Notes: generated from the letters alone by a model not told the origin. Shown: positions 27,318 through 37,937, counted from the stretch's first letter. The stretch is DNA of 64,000 bases from DATBQN01 sp963755825 (GCA_963755825.1 CAVWLA010000003.1:806001-870000); one strand, 5' to 3'. Program-made: numbers and translations.

Positions 27318-27330
27318 GGGGGGGGGGGGG
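27318..27330. repeat. Homopolymeric G13 tract
   Basis: Thirteen consecutive G on the plus strand, preceded by a short GA repeat. It lies directly upstream of the -35 element of the secreted-protein promoter and 90 bp after the end of fabF. Such tracts slip during replication and also cause sequencing error. Confidence 0.85.
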
Positions 27331-27419
27331 TCGGCAGCCATTGCCCACCGGCGAGGACGAAATCGGTGGGCGGCGAAGGATTCGGGAGCGCGGCGGCGGC
27401 CGCCGCCGGAGGGCGGGCC

Positions 27420-28676
<1,257 letters not shown>

Positions 28677-28724
28677 GATCTGGGAGGAGTCGATCGGGGG
28701 AGGTTCGGAGGGGTCGCGGAGACG

Positions 28725-28967
<243 letters not shown>

Positions 28968-29085
28968 AACTCTCCCTCCTCCTTGTGGGGGTCTCCTACG
29001 GCCCTCGGTTCTAACACAAAGGGATCGCTGGAGTCCATTGAATCTTGGGGATACGGCATCGTACCACCCTCCTCGATCGGCAGCC

Positions 29086-29829
29086 CTAGATATACAGCCC
29101 GCCGGAGACGTTCAGGGTCTCGCCGGTGACGTAGCCGCCCTCCTCGCTGGCGAGGAAGAGCACCGCCCAGGCGACGTCGTCGACGGTGCCCAGGCGTTTG
29201 AGGGCGATGGCGCCGGTCAGCTCGTCGCGGCTCTTCTCCGGCAGCTCCTCGGTCATCGCCGTCGCGATGTAGCCCGGCGCCACCACGTTGGCGGTGATGC
29301 CGCGGCTCCCCAGCTCGCGGGCGAGCGACTTCGAGAAGCCGATCAGGCCCGCCTTCGAGGCGGCGTAGTTCGCCTGGCCGGCGTTGCCCATGAGGCCGAC
29401 GACGGAGGAGATCGAGATCACCCGCCCCCAGCGCCGCCGCATCATGCCGCGCACCAGCTCGCGGCTCAAGGCGAAGGCGCCGGTGAGGTTGGTGCGCAGC
29501 ACCCGCTCCCAGTCCTCGAGGCTCATGCGGGCGAGCAGGTTGTCGGCGGTGATGCCGGCGTTGTTGACCAGGATGTCGATCTCGGCGTACTCCGCGGGGA
29601 GCGTCTTCAGGCGCTCGCCGACGGTCTCCGGCCGGGCGACGTCGAGCGCCAGCGGATGCGCGCTCCCCCCCGCCGCCGCGATCTCCGCCGCCAGCGCCGC
29701 CAGGCGCTCCTCGTTGCGCGCCGCGACGACGAGCCGGGCGCCGGCGGCGGCGAGCCGCCGGGCGATGGCCTCGCCGATCCCCTGCGAGGCGCCGGTGACG
29801 AGCGCCGTCCGTCCGTCGAGCGAGAACAT
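29086..29829 (-). CDS. fabG: 3-oxoacyl-[acyl-carrier-protein] reductase FabG
   Basis: 247-residue NADPH-dependent short-chain dehydrogenase that reduces 3-oxoacyl-ACP. TGASQGIG (12-19) binds the nucleotide, NNAG (89-92) is structural, and Ser142, Tyr155, Lys159 form the catalytic set (ISSVVG, YAASK). VNVSGGLYI ends the protein as in FabG. Its ATG overlaps the fabD stop (TGATG). Confidence 0.96.
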   Translation of the reverse strand: MFSLDGRTALVTGASQGIGEAIARRLAAAGARLVVAARNEERLAALAAEIAAAGGSAHPLALDVARPETVGERLKTLPAEYAEIDILVNNAGITADNLLARMSLEDWERVLRTNLTGAFALSRELVRGMMRRRWGRVISISSVVGLMGNAGQANYAASKAGLIGFSKSLARELGSRGITANVVAPGYIATAMTEELPEKSRDELTGAIALKRLGTVDDVAWAVLFLASEEGGYVTGETLNVSGGLYI

Positions 29830-30866
29830 CAGACCTCCTTGCCTGGGGCCGGCGGCGGCGCCTGGCCGCCGTCCAGCAGCTTCTGCAGCAGCTCCGGCTC
29901 GCCCAAGGCGGCGCAGAGGGTGCCGGGGACGATGCGGCGGTCGAGGCCGGAGAGGATGGCCCCCGGCCCCACCTCGAGGAACGCCTCGACGCCGGCCTCC
30001 TCCTTCATCCAGAGGATCGACTCCACCCAGCGCACCGGGCTGTCGATCTGGCGGACGAGGGCGTCGCGCACCTCGGCGGCCGTGGTCGCCGGGACGGCGT
30101 CGACGTTGACCACCACCGGCACCCGCGGGTCGCGGAGGGCGGCGCGGCCGAGGTGCTCGGCCATCGCCAGGCGCGCCGGCCGCATGAGCGGCGAATGGAA
30201 CGGCGCCGAGACGGCGAGGATCGTCGCCTTGCGCGCGCCGCGCTCGCGGGCGAGCGCCACGGCGCGGTCGATCGCCCCGCGATGGCCGGCGAGCACGGTC
30301 TGCCCGGGGCCGTTCAGGTTGGCGACGGCACAGACCTCGCCTTCGGCTTCGCGCGAGGCGTCGGCGGCGAGCGCCGCGCAGGCCTCGGCGTCGAGGCCGA
30401 TCACCGCCGCCATCGCCCCCACCCCCACCGGCACCGCCGCCTGCATCAGCTCGCCGCGCGTGCGCACCAGGCGGAGAGCGTCGGCGAAGTCGAGGGCGCC
30501 GGCGGCGACCAGGGCGGAGTACTCGCCCAGGCTGTGGCCGGCGACGGCGACCGGCGCGAGACCCGAGCCGTCGAGGCCGCGGAGGACGGCGATCGACGTG
30601 GCGAGGAGCGCCGGCTGGGTGTTGGCGGTGAGATTGAGCTCCTCCTCCGGCCCCTCCCAGCAGAGCTTGGAGAGCGGCAGGCCGAGCGCTTCGTCGGCCT
30701 CCTCGAAGGCGAGCCGCGCGGCGGGCGAGCGCTCCGCCCAGGCCTTCCCCATCCCCACCTTCTGCGACCCCTGGCCGGGGAAGACGAAGGCGAGCCGGCG
30801 AGCCGCCAGCGGCACCGCCGGGGCGGCGGCCGCGGGCGCCGGGACGGCGGCGTCACCAGCGGACAA
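29829..30866 (-). CDS. fabD: Malonyl-CoA:ACP transacylase FabD
   Basis: Transfers malonyl from CoA to acyl carrier protein. Seen: FVFPGQGSQKVGMG at the start of the domain, the nucleophile Ser112 in GHSLGEY, ANLNGPGQTVLAG, and the catalytic His in VSAPFHSPLM. It is 345 residues, slightly long because of an Ala/Pro-rich N-terminal 20 residues. The TTG start lies 14 bp inside the end of fabH; no later start precedes the GQGSQ motif. Confidence 0.94.
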   Translation of the reverse strand: MSAGDAAVPAPAAAAPAVPLAARRLAFVFPGQGSQKVGMGKAWAERSPAARLAFEEADEALGLPLSKLCWEGPEEELNLTANTQPALLATSIAVLRGLDGSGLAPVAVAGHSLGEYSALVAAGALDFADALRLVRTRGELMQAAVPVGVGAMAAVIGLDAEACAALAADASREAEGEVCAVANLNGPGQTVLAGHRGAIDRAVALARERGARKATILAVSAPFHSPLMRPARLAMAEHLGRAALRDPRVPVVVNVDAVPATTAAEVRDALVRQIDSPVRWVESILWMKEEAGVEAFLEVGPGAILSGLDRRIVPGTLCAALGEPELLQKLLDGGQAPPPAPGKEV

Positions 30867-31833
30867 CGGCGGCTCCCCAGGTGAGGCCGGCGCCGAAGGC
30901 CGAGAAGAGGAGGACGTCGCCGGCGGCGATCCGGCCGGCGCGGTTGAGCTCGTCGAGGGCGATGGGGATCGAGGCCGCCGAGGTGTTGCCGTAGCGCTCG
31001 ATGTTGACGTAGGTGTGGCCGTCGCGGATCTCCAGCCGCTGGCCGACCGCCTCGATGATGCGGCGGTTCGCCTGGTGGGGGATGAACCAGGCGACGTCGG
31101 CGTGGGCGAGGCCGCAGCCGGTGAGCACCTCGTCGCTCACCTCGGCGAGCGAGCGGACGGCGATCTTGAAGGTCTCGCTCCCCTTCATGCGGATGAAGGC
31201 GAGGCCGCTGTCGTAGAGCTCGCGGGAGGGCGGGTGCTTGCTGCCGCCGCCGGGGAGGGTGATGAGGTCGCCGAGCGAGCCGTCGGTGTGCAGCGCGGTC
31301 GCCAGGATGCCGCGGCGGTCGTCCTCCTGGGCGCGCAGCACCACCGCGCCGGCGCCGTCGCCGAAGAGGACGCAGGTGCCGCGGTCGGTCCAGTCGACGA
31401 TCTTCGACAGCACCTCGCCGCCGACGACGAGCGCCGTCCTCGCCCAGCCGCTCTCCAGGAACTGCTCGGCGACGGCGAGCGCGTAGACGAAGCCGGTGCA
31501 GCCGGCGGAGAGGTCGAAGGAGGCGGCGCGGGTGGCGCCGATGCGGTCCTGGATGACGTTCGAGGTCGCCGGAAACGGCGTGTCGGGGGTGACCGTCGAG
31601 CAGATGATGAGGTCGACGTCGGCGCCGGTCAGGCCGGCCATGGCGAGCGCCCGCTCGGCGGCCGGCACGGCGAAGCTCGACAGCGACTCCTCGGGCGAGG
31701 CGATGCGCCGCTCGCGGATCCCCGAGCGGGTGACGATCCACTCGTCGGTGGTGTCGACCATCTTCTCGAGATCGGCGTTGGTCAGCACCCGCTCCGGCAC
31801 CGCCATGCCCGTCCCCACGATCGCGCCTCTCAT
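30853..31833 (-). CDS. fabH: 3-oxoacyl-[acyl-carrier-protein] synthase III FabH
   Basis: Initiates fatty-acid synthesis by condensing acyl-CoA with malonyl-ACP. The 326-residue protein starts at ATG 31833 (MRGAIVGTG), directly after the plsX stop (TGATG). The triad is Cys112 (LSAGCTGFVYAL), His253 (IPHQANRRI) and Asn283 (RYGNTSAAS). DTTDEWIVTRSGIRERR is the family's N-terminal signature. The open frame continues upstream through plsX, but that extension is an artefact of high GC. Confidence 0.96.
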   Translation of the reverse strand: MRGAIVGTGMAVPERVLTNADLEKMVDTTDEWIVTRSGIRERRIASPEESLSSFAVPAAERALAMAGLTGADVDLIICSTVTPDTPFPATSNVIQDRIGATRAASFDLSAGCTGFVYALAVAEQFLESGWARTALVVGGEVLSKIVDWTDRGTCVLFGDGAGAVVLRAQEDDRRGILATALHTDGSLGDLITLPGGGSKHPPSRELYDSGLAFIRMKGSETFKIAVRSLAEVSDEVLTGCGLAHADVAWFIPHQANRRIIEAVGQRLEIRDGHTYVNIERYGNTSAASIPIALDELNRAGRIAAGDVLLFSAFGAGLTWGAAVVRW

Positions 31834-32888
31834 CAACGATGCACCTCCGTCGCGTGGCCGGCGATGCCCTGGAGGAGCCGCTCCTCCTGGCTGTGCAGCT
31901 CGGCGACCTTGTCGCGGATCTTGCTGGCGAGGTCCGCCGCCGAGAACTCGACGGCGCGGCGGATGGCGTTCTGCACGGCGCGGGCGTTCGAGCTGCCGTG
32001 GCCGATGAAGCAGCCGCCGTTGACCCCGAGGAGCGGCGCGGCGCCATATTCGCTGGAGTCGGTGCGGGCGCGGAAGCGGGCGAAGGCGGGCTTGGCGAGC
32101 AGGTACCCCGCCTTGGTGCGCGCGTTCCTTCCCAGCTCCTCGCGCAGCATGCGGCCGAAGAGCACGGCGAGCGACTCGGCGCTCTTCAGCACGACGTTGC
32201 CGACGAAGCCGTCGCAGACGATGACGTCGACCTCGCCGTTGAAGACCTCGCGTCCCTCGACGTTGCCGACGAAGTGGAGGCCGGTCTTCTTGAGCACCTT
32301 GAAGACCTCGCGGGTCAAGTCGGTGCCCTTCCCCTCCTCCTCGCCGATCGACATCAGGCCGATGCGCGGCGACTCGGTGCCGAGCACCACCTGGGCGTAG
32401 AAGTGGCCCATGACGGCGAACTCGCGCAGCTGCGCCGGCTTGCTGTCGACGTTGGCGCCGACGTCGAGGAGGACGGTGCGGCCGCCGGCGTTGGGGAGGA
32501 CGGCGGCGAGCGCCGGGCGGTCGACGCCGGGGATGGTGCCGATGACCATCTTCGCCGCGATCATCGCGGCGCCGGTGTTGCCGGCGCTCACCATCGCCTG
32601 GGCGCGCTCCTCCTTGACCAGCTGGGCGCAGAGGCGGATCGACGAGCGGCGCTTCTTGCGGATGGGGGTGATCGCCGGCTCGTCCATGCCGACGACCTCC
32701 TCGGCGTGGACGAGCTCCAGGCGGAGGTCGCGGGTGACGCCGAGCCGCGCCAGCTCGGGCTCGACCCGCGCGCGGTCCCCCACCAGCAGGATGTCGGTGC
32801 CGTCCTCGCGCGCCGCGCGCACCGCTCCCTCGACGGCGCTCTGCGGCGCGTGGTCGCCTCCCATGGCGTCGACGGCGATTCGCAGCAT
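31833..32888 (-). CDS. plsX: Phosphate acyltransferase PlsX
   Basis: 351 residues. Makes acyl-phosphate from acyl-ACP for the PlsY route to phosphatidic acid. Seen: IAVDAMGGDHAP at the N-terminus, SAGNTGAAM, LLDVGANVD, MSIGEEEGKG, VCDGFVGNVVLK and LLGVNGGCFIGHG, all typical of PlsX. The RpmF-PlsX-FabH order is conserved in many bacteria and links membrane lipid initiation to ribosome supply. Confidence 0.96.
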   Translation of the reverse strand: MLRIAVDAMGGDHAPQSAVEGAVRAAREDGTDILLVGDRARVEPELARLGVTRDLRLELVHAEEVVGMDEPAITPIRKKRRSSIRLCAQLVKEERAQAMVSAGNTGAAMIAAKMVIGTIPGVDRPALAAVLPNAGGRTVLLDVGANVDSKPAQLREFAVMGHFYAQVVLGTESPRIGLMSIGEEEGKGTDLTREVFKVLKKTGLHFVGNVEGREVFNGEVDVIVCDGFVGNVVLKSAESLAVLFGRMLREELGRNARTKAGYLLAKPAFARFRARTDSSEYGAAPLLGVNGGCFIGHGSSNARAVQNAIRRAVEFSAADLASKIRDKVAELHSQEERLLQGIAGHATEVHR

Positions 32889-32978
32889 GGTCGAACGAGA
32901 GCGCGCAGGCCCGCGGGATCCCGCGCGGCCCTCCCTCTGGAGAGCGCGGCGGCGGGCGATCTCCGGCCGGACGCGGCC

Positions 32979-33164
32979 CTAGGTGGTCTCGGTGCCCTCG
33001 ACGACCTGGCGGCCGCGGTAGTAGCCACACTTGGCGCAGGCGCGATGGGGGATCTTCGCCTCGCCGCAGTTGGGGCAGGAGGAGGTGGCGGGCTGGGGGA
33101 GGGCGTCGTGCGCCCTCCGGCGGTCGCGGCGGGCCTTGGAATGGCGCCGTTTGGGGTTCGGCAT
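32979..33164 (-). CDS. rpmF: 50S ribosomal protein L32
   Basis: 61-residue basic ribosomal protein: MPNPKRRHSKARRDRRRAHD followed by a zinc ribbon with Cys30, Cys33, Cys43 and Cys46 (CPNCG, CAKCGYYRGR). This is the zinc-binding form. It lies between yceD and plsX as in most bacteria. Confidence 0.97.
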   Translation of the reverse strand: MPNPKRRHSKARRDRRRAHDALPQPATSSCPNCGEAKIPHRACAKCGYYRGRQVVEGTETT

Positions 33165-33246
33165 GGTCGTCGAGCCTCTTCGATGGAATCGGTCTTAGAA
33201 AGACGCTGTGGTCAACATTGGGCAGGTCCGCGAGCGGTCCGGCCCG

Positions 33247-33792
33247 TCACTCCTTACCCTCCGCCAGCGCCGACTTGAGCGAGGCGAGCGCGGCCCAGCG
33301 CGGGTCGCGTTTCGGCTCGCTGCACGAGCAGCTGGCGCGGTTGCGGTCGATGCCGCAGACCGGGCAGAGGCCCTTGCAGTCCGGCCGGCAGAGCGGCTTC
33401 ATCGGGACGTTGAGCTGGAGCTGCTCGATCAGGATGGGGAGCGTCTCCAGGATCTCCCCCTCCAGGTAGAGGACGCTCAGCTCGCCCTCCTTCAGCTCGT
33501 GCTCCCCCCGCTCCTCGCCCTTGCTCCCCGACTTCTCCACCATGATCATGAGCTCGACCTCCGAGCTCGCCGGCTCGTGGATCGGCGTCAGGCAGCGGAT
33601 GCAGTTCAGGGTCTGATCGTAGGAGAGGTGGCCCCGCAGGAAAAAGCCGGGGTCGGCGAACACCACCTGGCCGCGCCAGGAGACCGGTCCGAGCTCCAAC
33701 AGCTCCGGCCGGTCGAGCGATTCCACCGCCACCAACTCCCTCTCGTCCCAGCTGATCGGCTCGTCGCGCACCTGATCCAACCAAATCCTCAT
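33247..33792 (-). CDS. yceD: YceD/DUF177 family protein, upstream of rpmF
   Basis: 181-residue DUF177 protein. Seen: LNCIRCLTPI (Cys64, Cys67), LEGEILETLPILIEQLQLNVPMKPLC, and the Cys cluster CRPDCKGLCPVCG (135-147) with DPRWAALASLK at the C-terminus, as in the family. Its homologues are implicated in large-subunit rRNA processing and 50S assembly, and nearly always precede rpmF. First gene of the lipid cluster. Confidence 0.93.
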   Translation of the reverse strand: MRIWLDQVRDEPISWDERELVAVESLDRPELLELGPVSWRGQVVFADPGFFLRGHLSYDQTLNCIRCLTPIHEPASSEVELMIMVEKSGSKGEERGEHELKEGELSVLYLEGEILETLPILIEQLQLNVPMKPLCRPDCKGLCPVCGIDRNRASCSCSEPKRDPRWAALASLKSALAEGKE

Positions 33793-33860
33793 GCGGCAAA
33801 GCCTCCCGACCGGGCCAAACGCGTAAGCTATGGGATCGACGGCCCGGTGTCAAATTCTTG

Positions 33861-33981
33861 CATCGATCAGTCGTGGTTCAGCTTGGTCCGCTGCGGGCGG
33901 CCACCGTCGGGACCACCCTCCCGCACCGCTTTCCAGGCGGCCATCCTCGCGACGAAACTGAACCACTGCCCATCGATCAGT
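33861..33981. repeat. Imperfect inverted repeat, MITE-like, about 120 bp
   Basis: CATCGATCAGT occurs at 33861-33871 and again at 33971-33981 in direct orientation. Between them GTGGTTCAG (33873-33881) is mirrored by CTGAACCAC (33958-33966). Further out the arms keep matching (ATCGAT at the outer edge, TT-GTC inward). The whole could fold into a long stem. It sits after the lipoprotein gene (whose stop lies inside the right edge) and 69 bp upstream of yceD. Confidence 0.45.
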
Positions 33982-35047
33982 GCCGGAGGGCCATCAGCGC
34001 GCCGTCCAGCTCGCGCTCGCCGTCGATCCGGCCGAGGTTCGACCAGACAACCGCCTGGGGGCCGACGGCGATGTGCTGGGGGCGGTCCTGGCCGGAGCCG
34101 AGGGTGACCGCGGCGCCGCCGCGCTTCGGCACGCGGCGGACGCCGCCGTCCCACGAGGTCCAGTAGACGGAGGTCGCGTCGAGCGCGATGCTCCCCGCCG
34201 TCATGCCGGAGGCGAGGCGGAGGGGCTGGCCACCGGCGCGGTCGACGCGGAAGACGGCGCCGTCGCCCCCCTGCCGCCCCTGGCACGACCAGTAGACGCC
34301 GGCGCCGTCGGCGGCGAGGCCCGAGACGTCTCCCGGCGACGTCGCGAGGAGCACGGCGGGGCCGCCGCGCTTCGCCACGCGGACGATCGAGCTGTCCTGG
34401 TACTCGCGCGCCCGGGTGCCGAGGCGCGCCACGTAGACCTCGTCGTCGTCGAGCGCGAGGCGCATCGGCGAGCTGAGGCCGGCGGCGACCACCTCGGCCG
34501 GGCCGCCGGCGAGCGGGACGCGCAGCAGGGCGCCGTCGGCGTTCGCCGGCGCCGTGCCGCGGCTGGTGAAGTAGACATGCGTCGCGTCGACCGCGATCGC
34601 CCACGGCTCGTGCTGCGCCGCGGCGAGCGTCCGCGGAGCAGCATCGCCAGGCCGCAGCGACGACACGGTGCCGCAGCCGGCGCAGGCGAAGTAGAGCGTC
34701 CCGCCGCGCACCGCGAGGTCGGTGATCGGCGGCCCGAAGATCACCGCGAGCTTGCGCGGCGCGCTGCCGGCGAGCGGCACCGCGAAGAGCGTCGACTGCC
34801 AGGTCGCCGCGCCCGGCGGCGATCCCGCCGGCAGGGGGCGGTGGGAGGATGCCTCGTGCATCGCGACGTAGACGGTCGAGCCCTCGATCGCCACCGGGCC
34901 TGGACTCGGCAGCGCGGCGATCAGCACCGTCGGCGAGGCATGGCAGCCGCCGGCGGCGAAGGGAGAGATCGCGAGCAGCAGGACGGCGACGGCGCGGCCG
35001 CGGCGAAAGCGAGCGGGAACGGAGACAGCGGCGGATCTCGGGGACAT
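33977..35047 (-). CDS. Lipoprotein with beta-propeller-like repeats
   Basis: 356 residues. The N-terminal basic stretch and hydrophobic core (AVAVLLLAISPF) end in AAGGC, a lipobox, so the mature protein is probably lipid-anchored. The rest has five to six repeats of about 50 residues with pattern I-A-V/L-D-x-T-x-V-Y-F/W-T/S (IAVDATHVYFTS, LALDDDEVYVAR, LAADGAGVYWSCQ, IALDATSVYWTSWDGG), each followed by a VP-x-x-GG turn. This suggests a propeller of the NHL/DUF5050 type. Start ATG 35047 places the signal sequence at the N-terminus; the longer open frame upstream lacks homology. The role is unknown; surface binding is plausible. Confidence 0.82.
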   Translation of the reverse strand: MSPRSAAVSVPARFRRGRAVAVLLLAISPFAAGGCHASPTVLIAALPSPGPVAIEGSTVYVAMHEASSHRPLPAGSPPGAATWQSTLFAVPLAGSAPRKLAVIFGPPITDLAVRGGTLYFACAGCGTVSSLRPGDAAPRTLAAAQHEPWAIAVDATHVYFTSRGTAPANADGALLRVPLAGGPAEVVAAGLSSPMRLALDDDEVYVARLGTRAREYQDSSIVRVAKRGGPAVLLATSPGDVSGLAADGAGVYWSCQGRQGGDGAVFRVDRAGGQPLRLASGMTAGSIALDATSVYWTSWDGGVRRVPKRGGAAVTLGSGQDRPQHIAVGPQAVVWSNLGRIDGERELDGALMALRH

Positions 35048-35138
35048 GGGCACCTTCCCGCGCCGGGCGAGCGGCGCCGCGATCGATGGGCTGGATTCGC
35101 CGCAGTCTAGCAGCCGGGGCCCAGGCGATCTCCTCTCC

Positions 35139-36449
35139 CTACCCGCAGCCGGCCAGCCGCAGCGCGAACGCCTCCGGCGGACCGGCCGAGACGAGCGCCA
35201 GCTCGCGGCAGCGGGCGAGCGGCGCGAGGAGGGTCTCGCCGTCGCGCCAGCGGTCGACCTCGCGCCGGCTGACCAGCGGCACCTTCTCGAGCGTCGTGCG
35301 GATGGAGGTGACGAGCTGGAGGGCCTGGGCCGGGGCGACCCAGAGGCCCAGGTGCAGAGCGGGTCCATTCGCCGGCGCCTGGACCAGGCGGGCGAGCGCC
35401 GGCGCCAGGGCCGCGGCCCGCGCCAGGCTCGCGGCGTCGAAGGCGACGATCGACCAGCCGGCGGCGTCCTGGCGCGGGAACGACTTGGCGAGGAAGCCGA
35501 CGATGCCGCCGCCGGGGAGCGACCAGCGCCCCTTGCCGGTGGCGCCGGCGGGTTGGAAGGTCGCCGCGCCGGGGAGCTCGAGATTGCCGCCGCCGGCCCC
35601 CAGGGCAGAAGCCGCGGCCGGGTAGAGGGCGAGCGCCGAGGCCGGCGCCTTCGCGGTCGCGCCGCCCACCGCGAGGAGGACCGGCCGATCCGCCGCCGGG
35701 ACTTCCGGCTCGGCGAGGGTCGCCGCGGCGGGTTCGGCGCCGGCGAGCGCCAGCGCGAGGTCGCTGCCGGCGCGGGCGAGGCGGTAGGTGCCGGCGGGGA
35801 GGTCGGCGAAGCTGCCGGAGACGGGCCGCGAGAGGCGGACGAGGGCGAGGGCCGCTGTTGTCACAGCGCTCGTCGCAGGGCCGGTCTCAGACGAGGTCGC
35901 GGAGCCGGTCACCGCTGCGGGATCGGCCTCCGCCGGCAGCTCGGCGTCGCCGAAGCGCACGGTCCAGATCGAGCCCTGCCAGGAGACCCGCGCCGGCGGC
36001 TCGCGGTCCGGCACCTCGCCGCCGGCGAGCCAGGGGTTGCCGGCGACGCGGCCGGCGGCCTTGGCGACGAGGGCGACCGCCGGGTAGACCGCGGCGACGA
36101 CGAGGGCGCGCTCCCCTCCGGCTTCCGAGCAGGCGACCACCTCGCTCGACGGCGGCACCGCGAAGGGGCCGAAGCCGGGGAGGCGCGGCGGCGGCAGGCC
36201 GGCGAGCCGCGATGCCGCGGCGACGTACCCCTCCCAATCGCCCAGCGCGCCGGCGAGGGCGGCGAGGTTCTGGTGCGGGTAGGGGATCCAGAAGCAGCTG
36301 TCGTACTCGGACGAGGCGAGGAGGCGGGCGGCGAGGCCGCCGGCGGCCGGCAGGTCGGCGCGCTCGCGCGGCCAGTACCAATAGACGATGTGGCCGCCGA
36401 TCAGCAGGACGACGGCGAGGAGGACGAGCCAGCGGACGGCCGCGCGCAC
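35139..36449 (-). CDS. Single-pass membrane-anchored hypothetical protein
   Basis: 436 residues from GTG 36449. One N-terminal membrane helix (WLVLLAVVLLIGGHIVYWYW) anchors a large extracytoplasmic Ala/Gly/Leu-rich domain. SFADLPAGTYRLAR and VSWQGSIWTVRFGD stand out, but I recognise no family. The open frame continues far upstream over the glycosyltransferase, which is a high-GC artefact. It follows the GT4 gene by 50 bp on the same strand, so a role in the polysaccharide locus is possible. The start codon is a judgement based on the membrane segment. Confidence 0.65.
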   Translation of the reverse strand: MRAAVRWLVLLAVVLLIGGHIVYWYWPRERADLPAAGGLAARLLASSEYDSCFWIPYPHQNLAALAGALGDWEGYVAAASRLAGLPPPRLPGFGPFAVPPSSEVVACSEAGGERALVVAAVYPAVALVAKAAGRVAGNPWLAGGEVPDREPPARVSWQGSIWTVRFGDAELPAEADPAAVTGSATSSETGPATSAVTTAALALVRLSRPVSGSFADLPAGTYRLARAGSDLALALAGAEPAAATLAEPEVPAADRPVLLAVGGATAKAPASALALYPAAASALGAGGGNLELPGAATFQPAGATGKGRWSLPGGGIVGFLAKSFPRQDAAGWSIVAFDAASLARAAALAPALARLVQAPANGPALHLGLWVAPAQALQLVTSIRTTLEKVPLVSRREVDRWRDGETLLAPLARCRELALVSAGPPEAFALRLAGCG

Positions 36450-36499
36450 GAGCCGGAGTCTACCCCGCGGGGTCCGGCGGACGGCGCGGCGGCCGGCGG

Positions 36500-37864
36500 T
36501 CAGAGGCCGAGGCCGGCGATCTCCTCGGCGACGGCGCGGAGGAGGTCGTCGTCGGCCTCGCCGGCGCCGAGGTCGACGAGCTCTGTCGTCGTCTCGCGGA
36601 CGAGTTCGGCGACGAGATCGTCGTCGGCGTAGGGGAGGAGCGGCGGCTGCGCCTGGAACGGCTGCGGCCGGGCCGCCGCGGTGGCGCGGAGGAAGTCGGC
36701 GTAGCCGCGCGCCGAGCCGGCGAGGGTGTGGTGGGCGGCGACGTAGGCGCTGGCGCTCTCCCCCATCTCGCGGCGGAGCGGCGCGTCCTCGGTCAGGCGG
36801 AGGAGGTAGGCGAAGAGGAGATCCTCCTCGCTGTCGTCGACGTCGACCTTGGCGCAGGCGCCGTCGGGGATCTCGGCGAAGGCGCCGGCACGCGAGACGA
36901 CGACGGGTTTGCCCATCCCCAGCAGCCGGATGAGGGTGCCCGAGGTCTCGCCGGCGGTGGGAAAGCGGAGGTTGACGGCGATGTCGGCGGCCGCCATCCA
37001 GCGCAGGAAGTCGGGCAGCTCGAGCCGGCCGGTGACGGTGACGCCGGGGCGGAGCTCGGGGGTGAGGAGGCGCGCGAAGTCGAAGTGGGGCGACACCTCG
37101 CCGGCGAGGACGAGCATCGCCTCGGGGTGGGCGCGGCGCAGGCGGGCGAAGGCGCGGAGCAGGATCTCCGGGCGCTTCGCGGCGGTGAGGAAGCCGAAGC
37201 TGGCGACGACGAAGGCGCCGGCGGGGAGGGCCAGCGCGGCGCGCGCCGCGGCCGGCGGCGGCGGCGGCCCGTCGCCCAGGCTCAGGTGGTGGGGGACGAC
37301 GGCGAGGCGGGCCAGCGGCCGGCTCTGCAGCACCCGCCGGCGGACGTAGTCGTTGTGCACGATGAGCCCGCGGCTGCGGTCGACCGTGCGCTCGAAGAGC
37401 GGCGCGCTCCACGGATCGAGCGGCACGCCGGTCGCCAGGCAGCGGCGCGCCAGCGCCTCGCCGCTCCGCCCGTAGGCGTAGGCCAGCTCGCGGGCGTAGG
37501 CGGGCGGGTCGCCGGAGTAGAGGGTGAGGTCGCGCACCAGGTGGTGGAGCACCACCTCGTGGAGCACGACGACGCCAGGATGGAGGAGCAGCGAGCGGTA
37601 GATCTCGGCGTGGAAGTCGCGGTTGTTCCCCAGGTGATAGACCGCGAGGTCGCAGTGGCCGCTGGCGAGGAGGCCGGAGAGGGCGCGGTGTCCGTGCACC
37701 GGAAACCGCGCCGCGAGCTCCGGCGCCGGCCGGCTGCCCTCGTCGACGATCAGCTCGATGCCGAGGTCCGGCGCCTCGCGCGCCAGCGCCGGGAGGAGCT
37801 CCGCGCTGTAATCGGCGATCCCGGAGCGCTGCGGCGGCAGCGGGCTGTACCAGGCGACTCTCAT
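36500..37864 (-). CDS. Glycosyltransferase family 4
   Basis: 454 residues, GT-B fold. N-terminal VAWYSPLPPQRSGIADYS is a common GT4 opening. The donor-binding half shows VVASFGFLTAAKRPEILLRAF, LVLAGEVSPHFDF, VTGRLELPDFLRWMAAADIAVNLRFPTAGETSGTLIRLLGMGKPVVVS with the E-x7-E-like site. The last 60 residues are acidic and atypical. It probably transfers a sugar to a growing surface glycan in the cytoplasm; donor and acceptor cannot be read from sequence. ATG 37864 is followed upstream by the 40-bp repeat array, which lies in its presumed promoter region. Confidence 0.9.
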   Translation of the reverse strand: MRVAWYSPLPPQRSGIADYSAELLPALAREAPDLGIELIVDEGSRPAPELAARFPVHGHRALSGLLASGHCDLAVYHLGNNRDFHAEIYRSLLLHPGVVVLHEVVLHHLVRDLTLYSGDPPAYARELAYAYGRSGEALARRCLATGVPLDPWSAPLFERTVDRSRGLIVHNDYVRRRVLQSRPLARLAVVPHHLSLGDGPPPPPAAARAALALPAGAFVVASFGFLTAAKRPEILLRAFARLRRAHPEAMLVLAGEVSPHFDFARLLTPELRPGVTVTGRLELPDFLRWMAAADIAVNLRFPTAGETSGTLIRLLGMGKPVVVSRAGAFAEIPDGACAKVDVDDSEEDLLFAYLLRLTEDAPLRREMGESASAYVAAHHTLAGSARGYADFLRATAAARPQPFQAQPPLLPYADDDLVAELVRETTTELVDLGAGEADDDLLRAVAEEIAGLGL

Positions 37865-37937
37865 CGCAAATCGTGCGGGAAGAGCCGCGCTCTTCCGCTC
37901 GGGATCGGATTTCTACGAGGTGAATCGGCCGGCTGGC

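Noticed and set aside
30853..33030. 725-codon frame joining plsX antiframe to fabH
   Set aside because: Only the last 326 codons are FabH. The upstream part is the wrong frame of plsX, and fabH has its own ATG right after the plsX stop.
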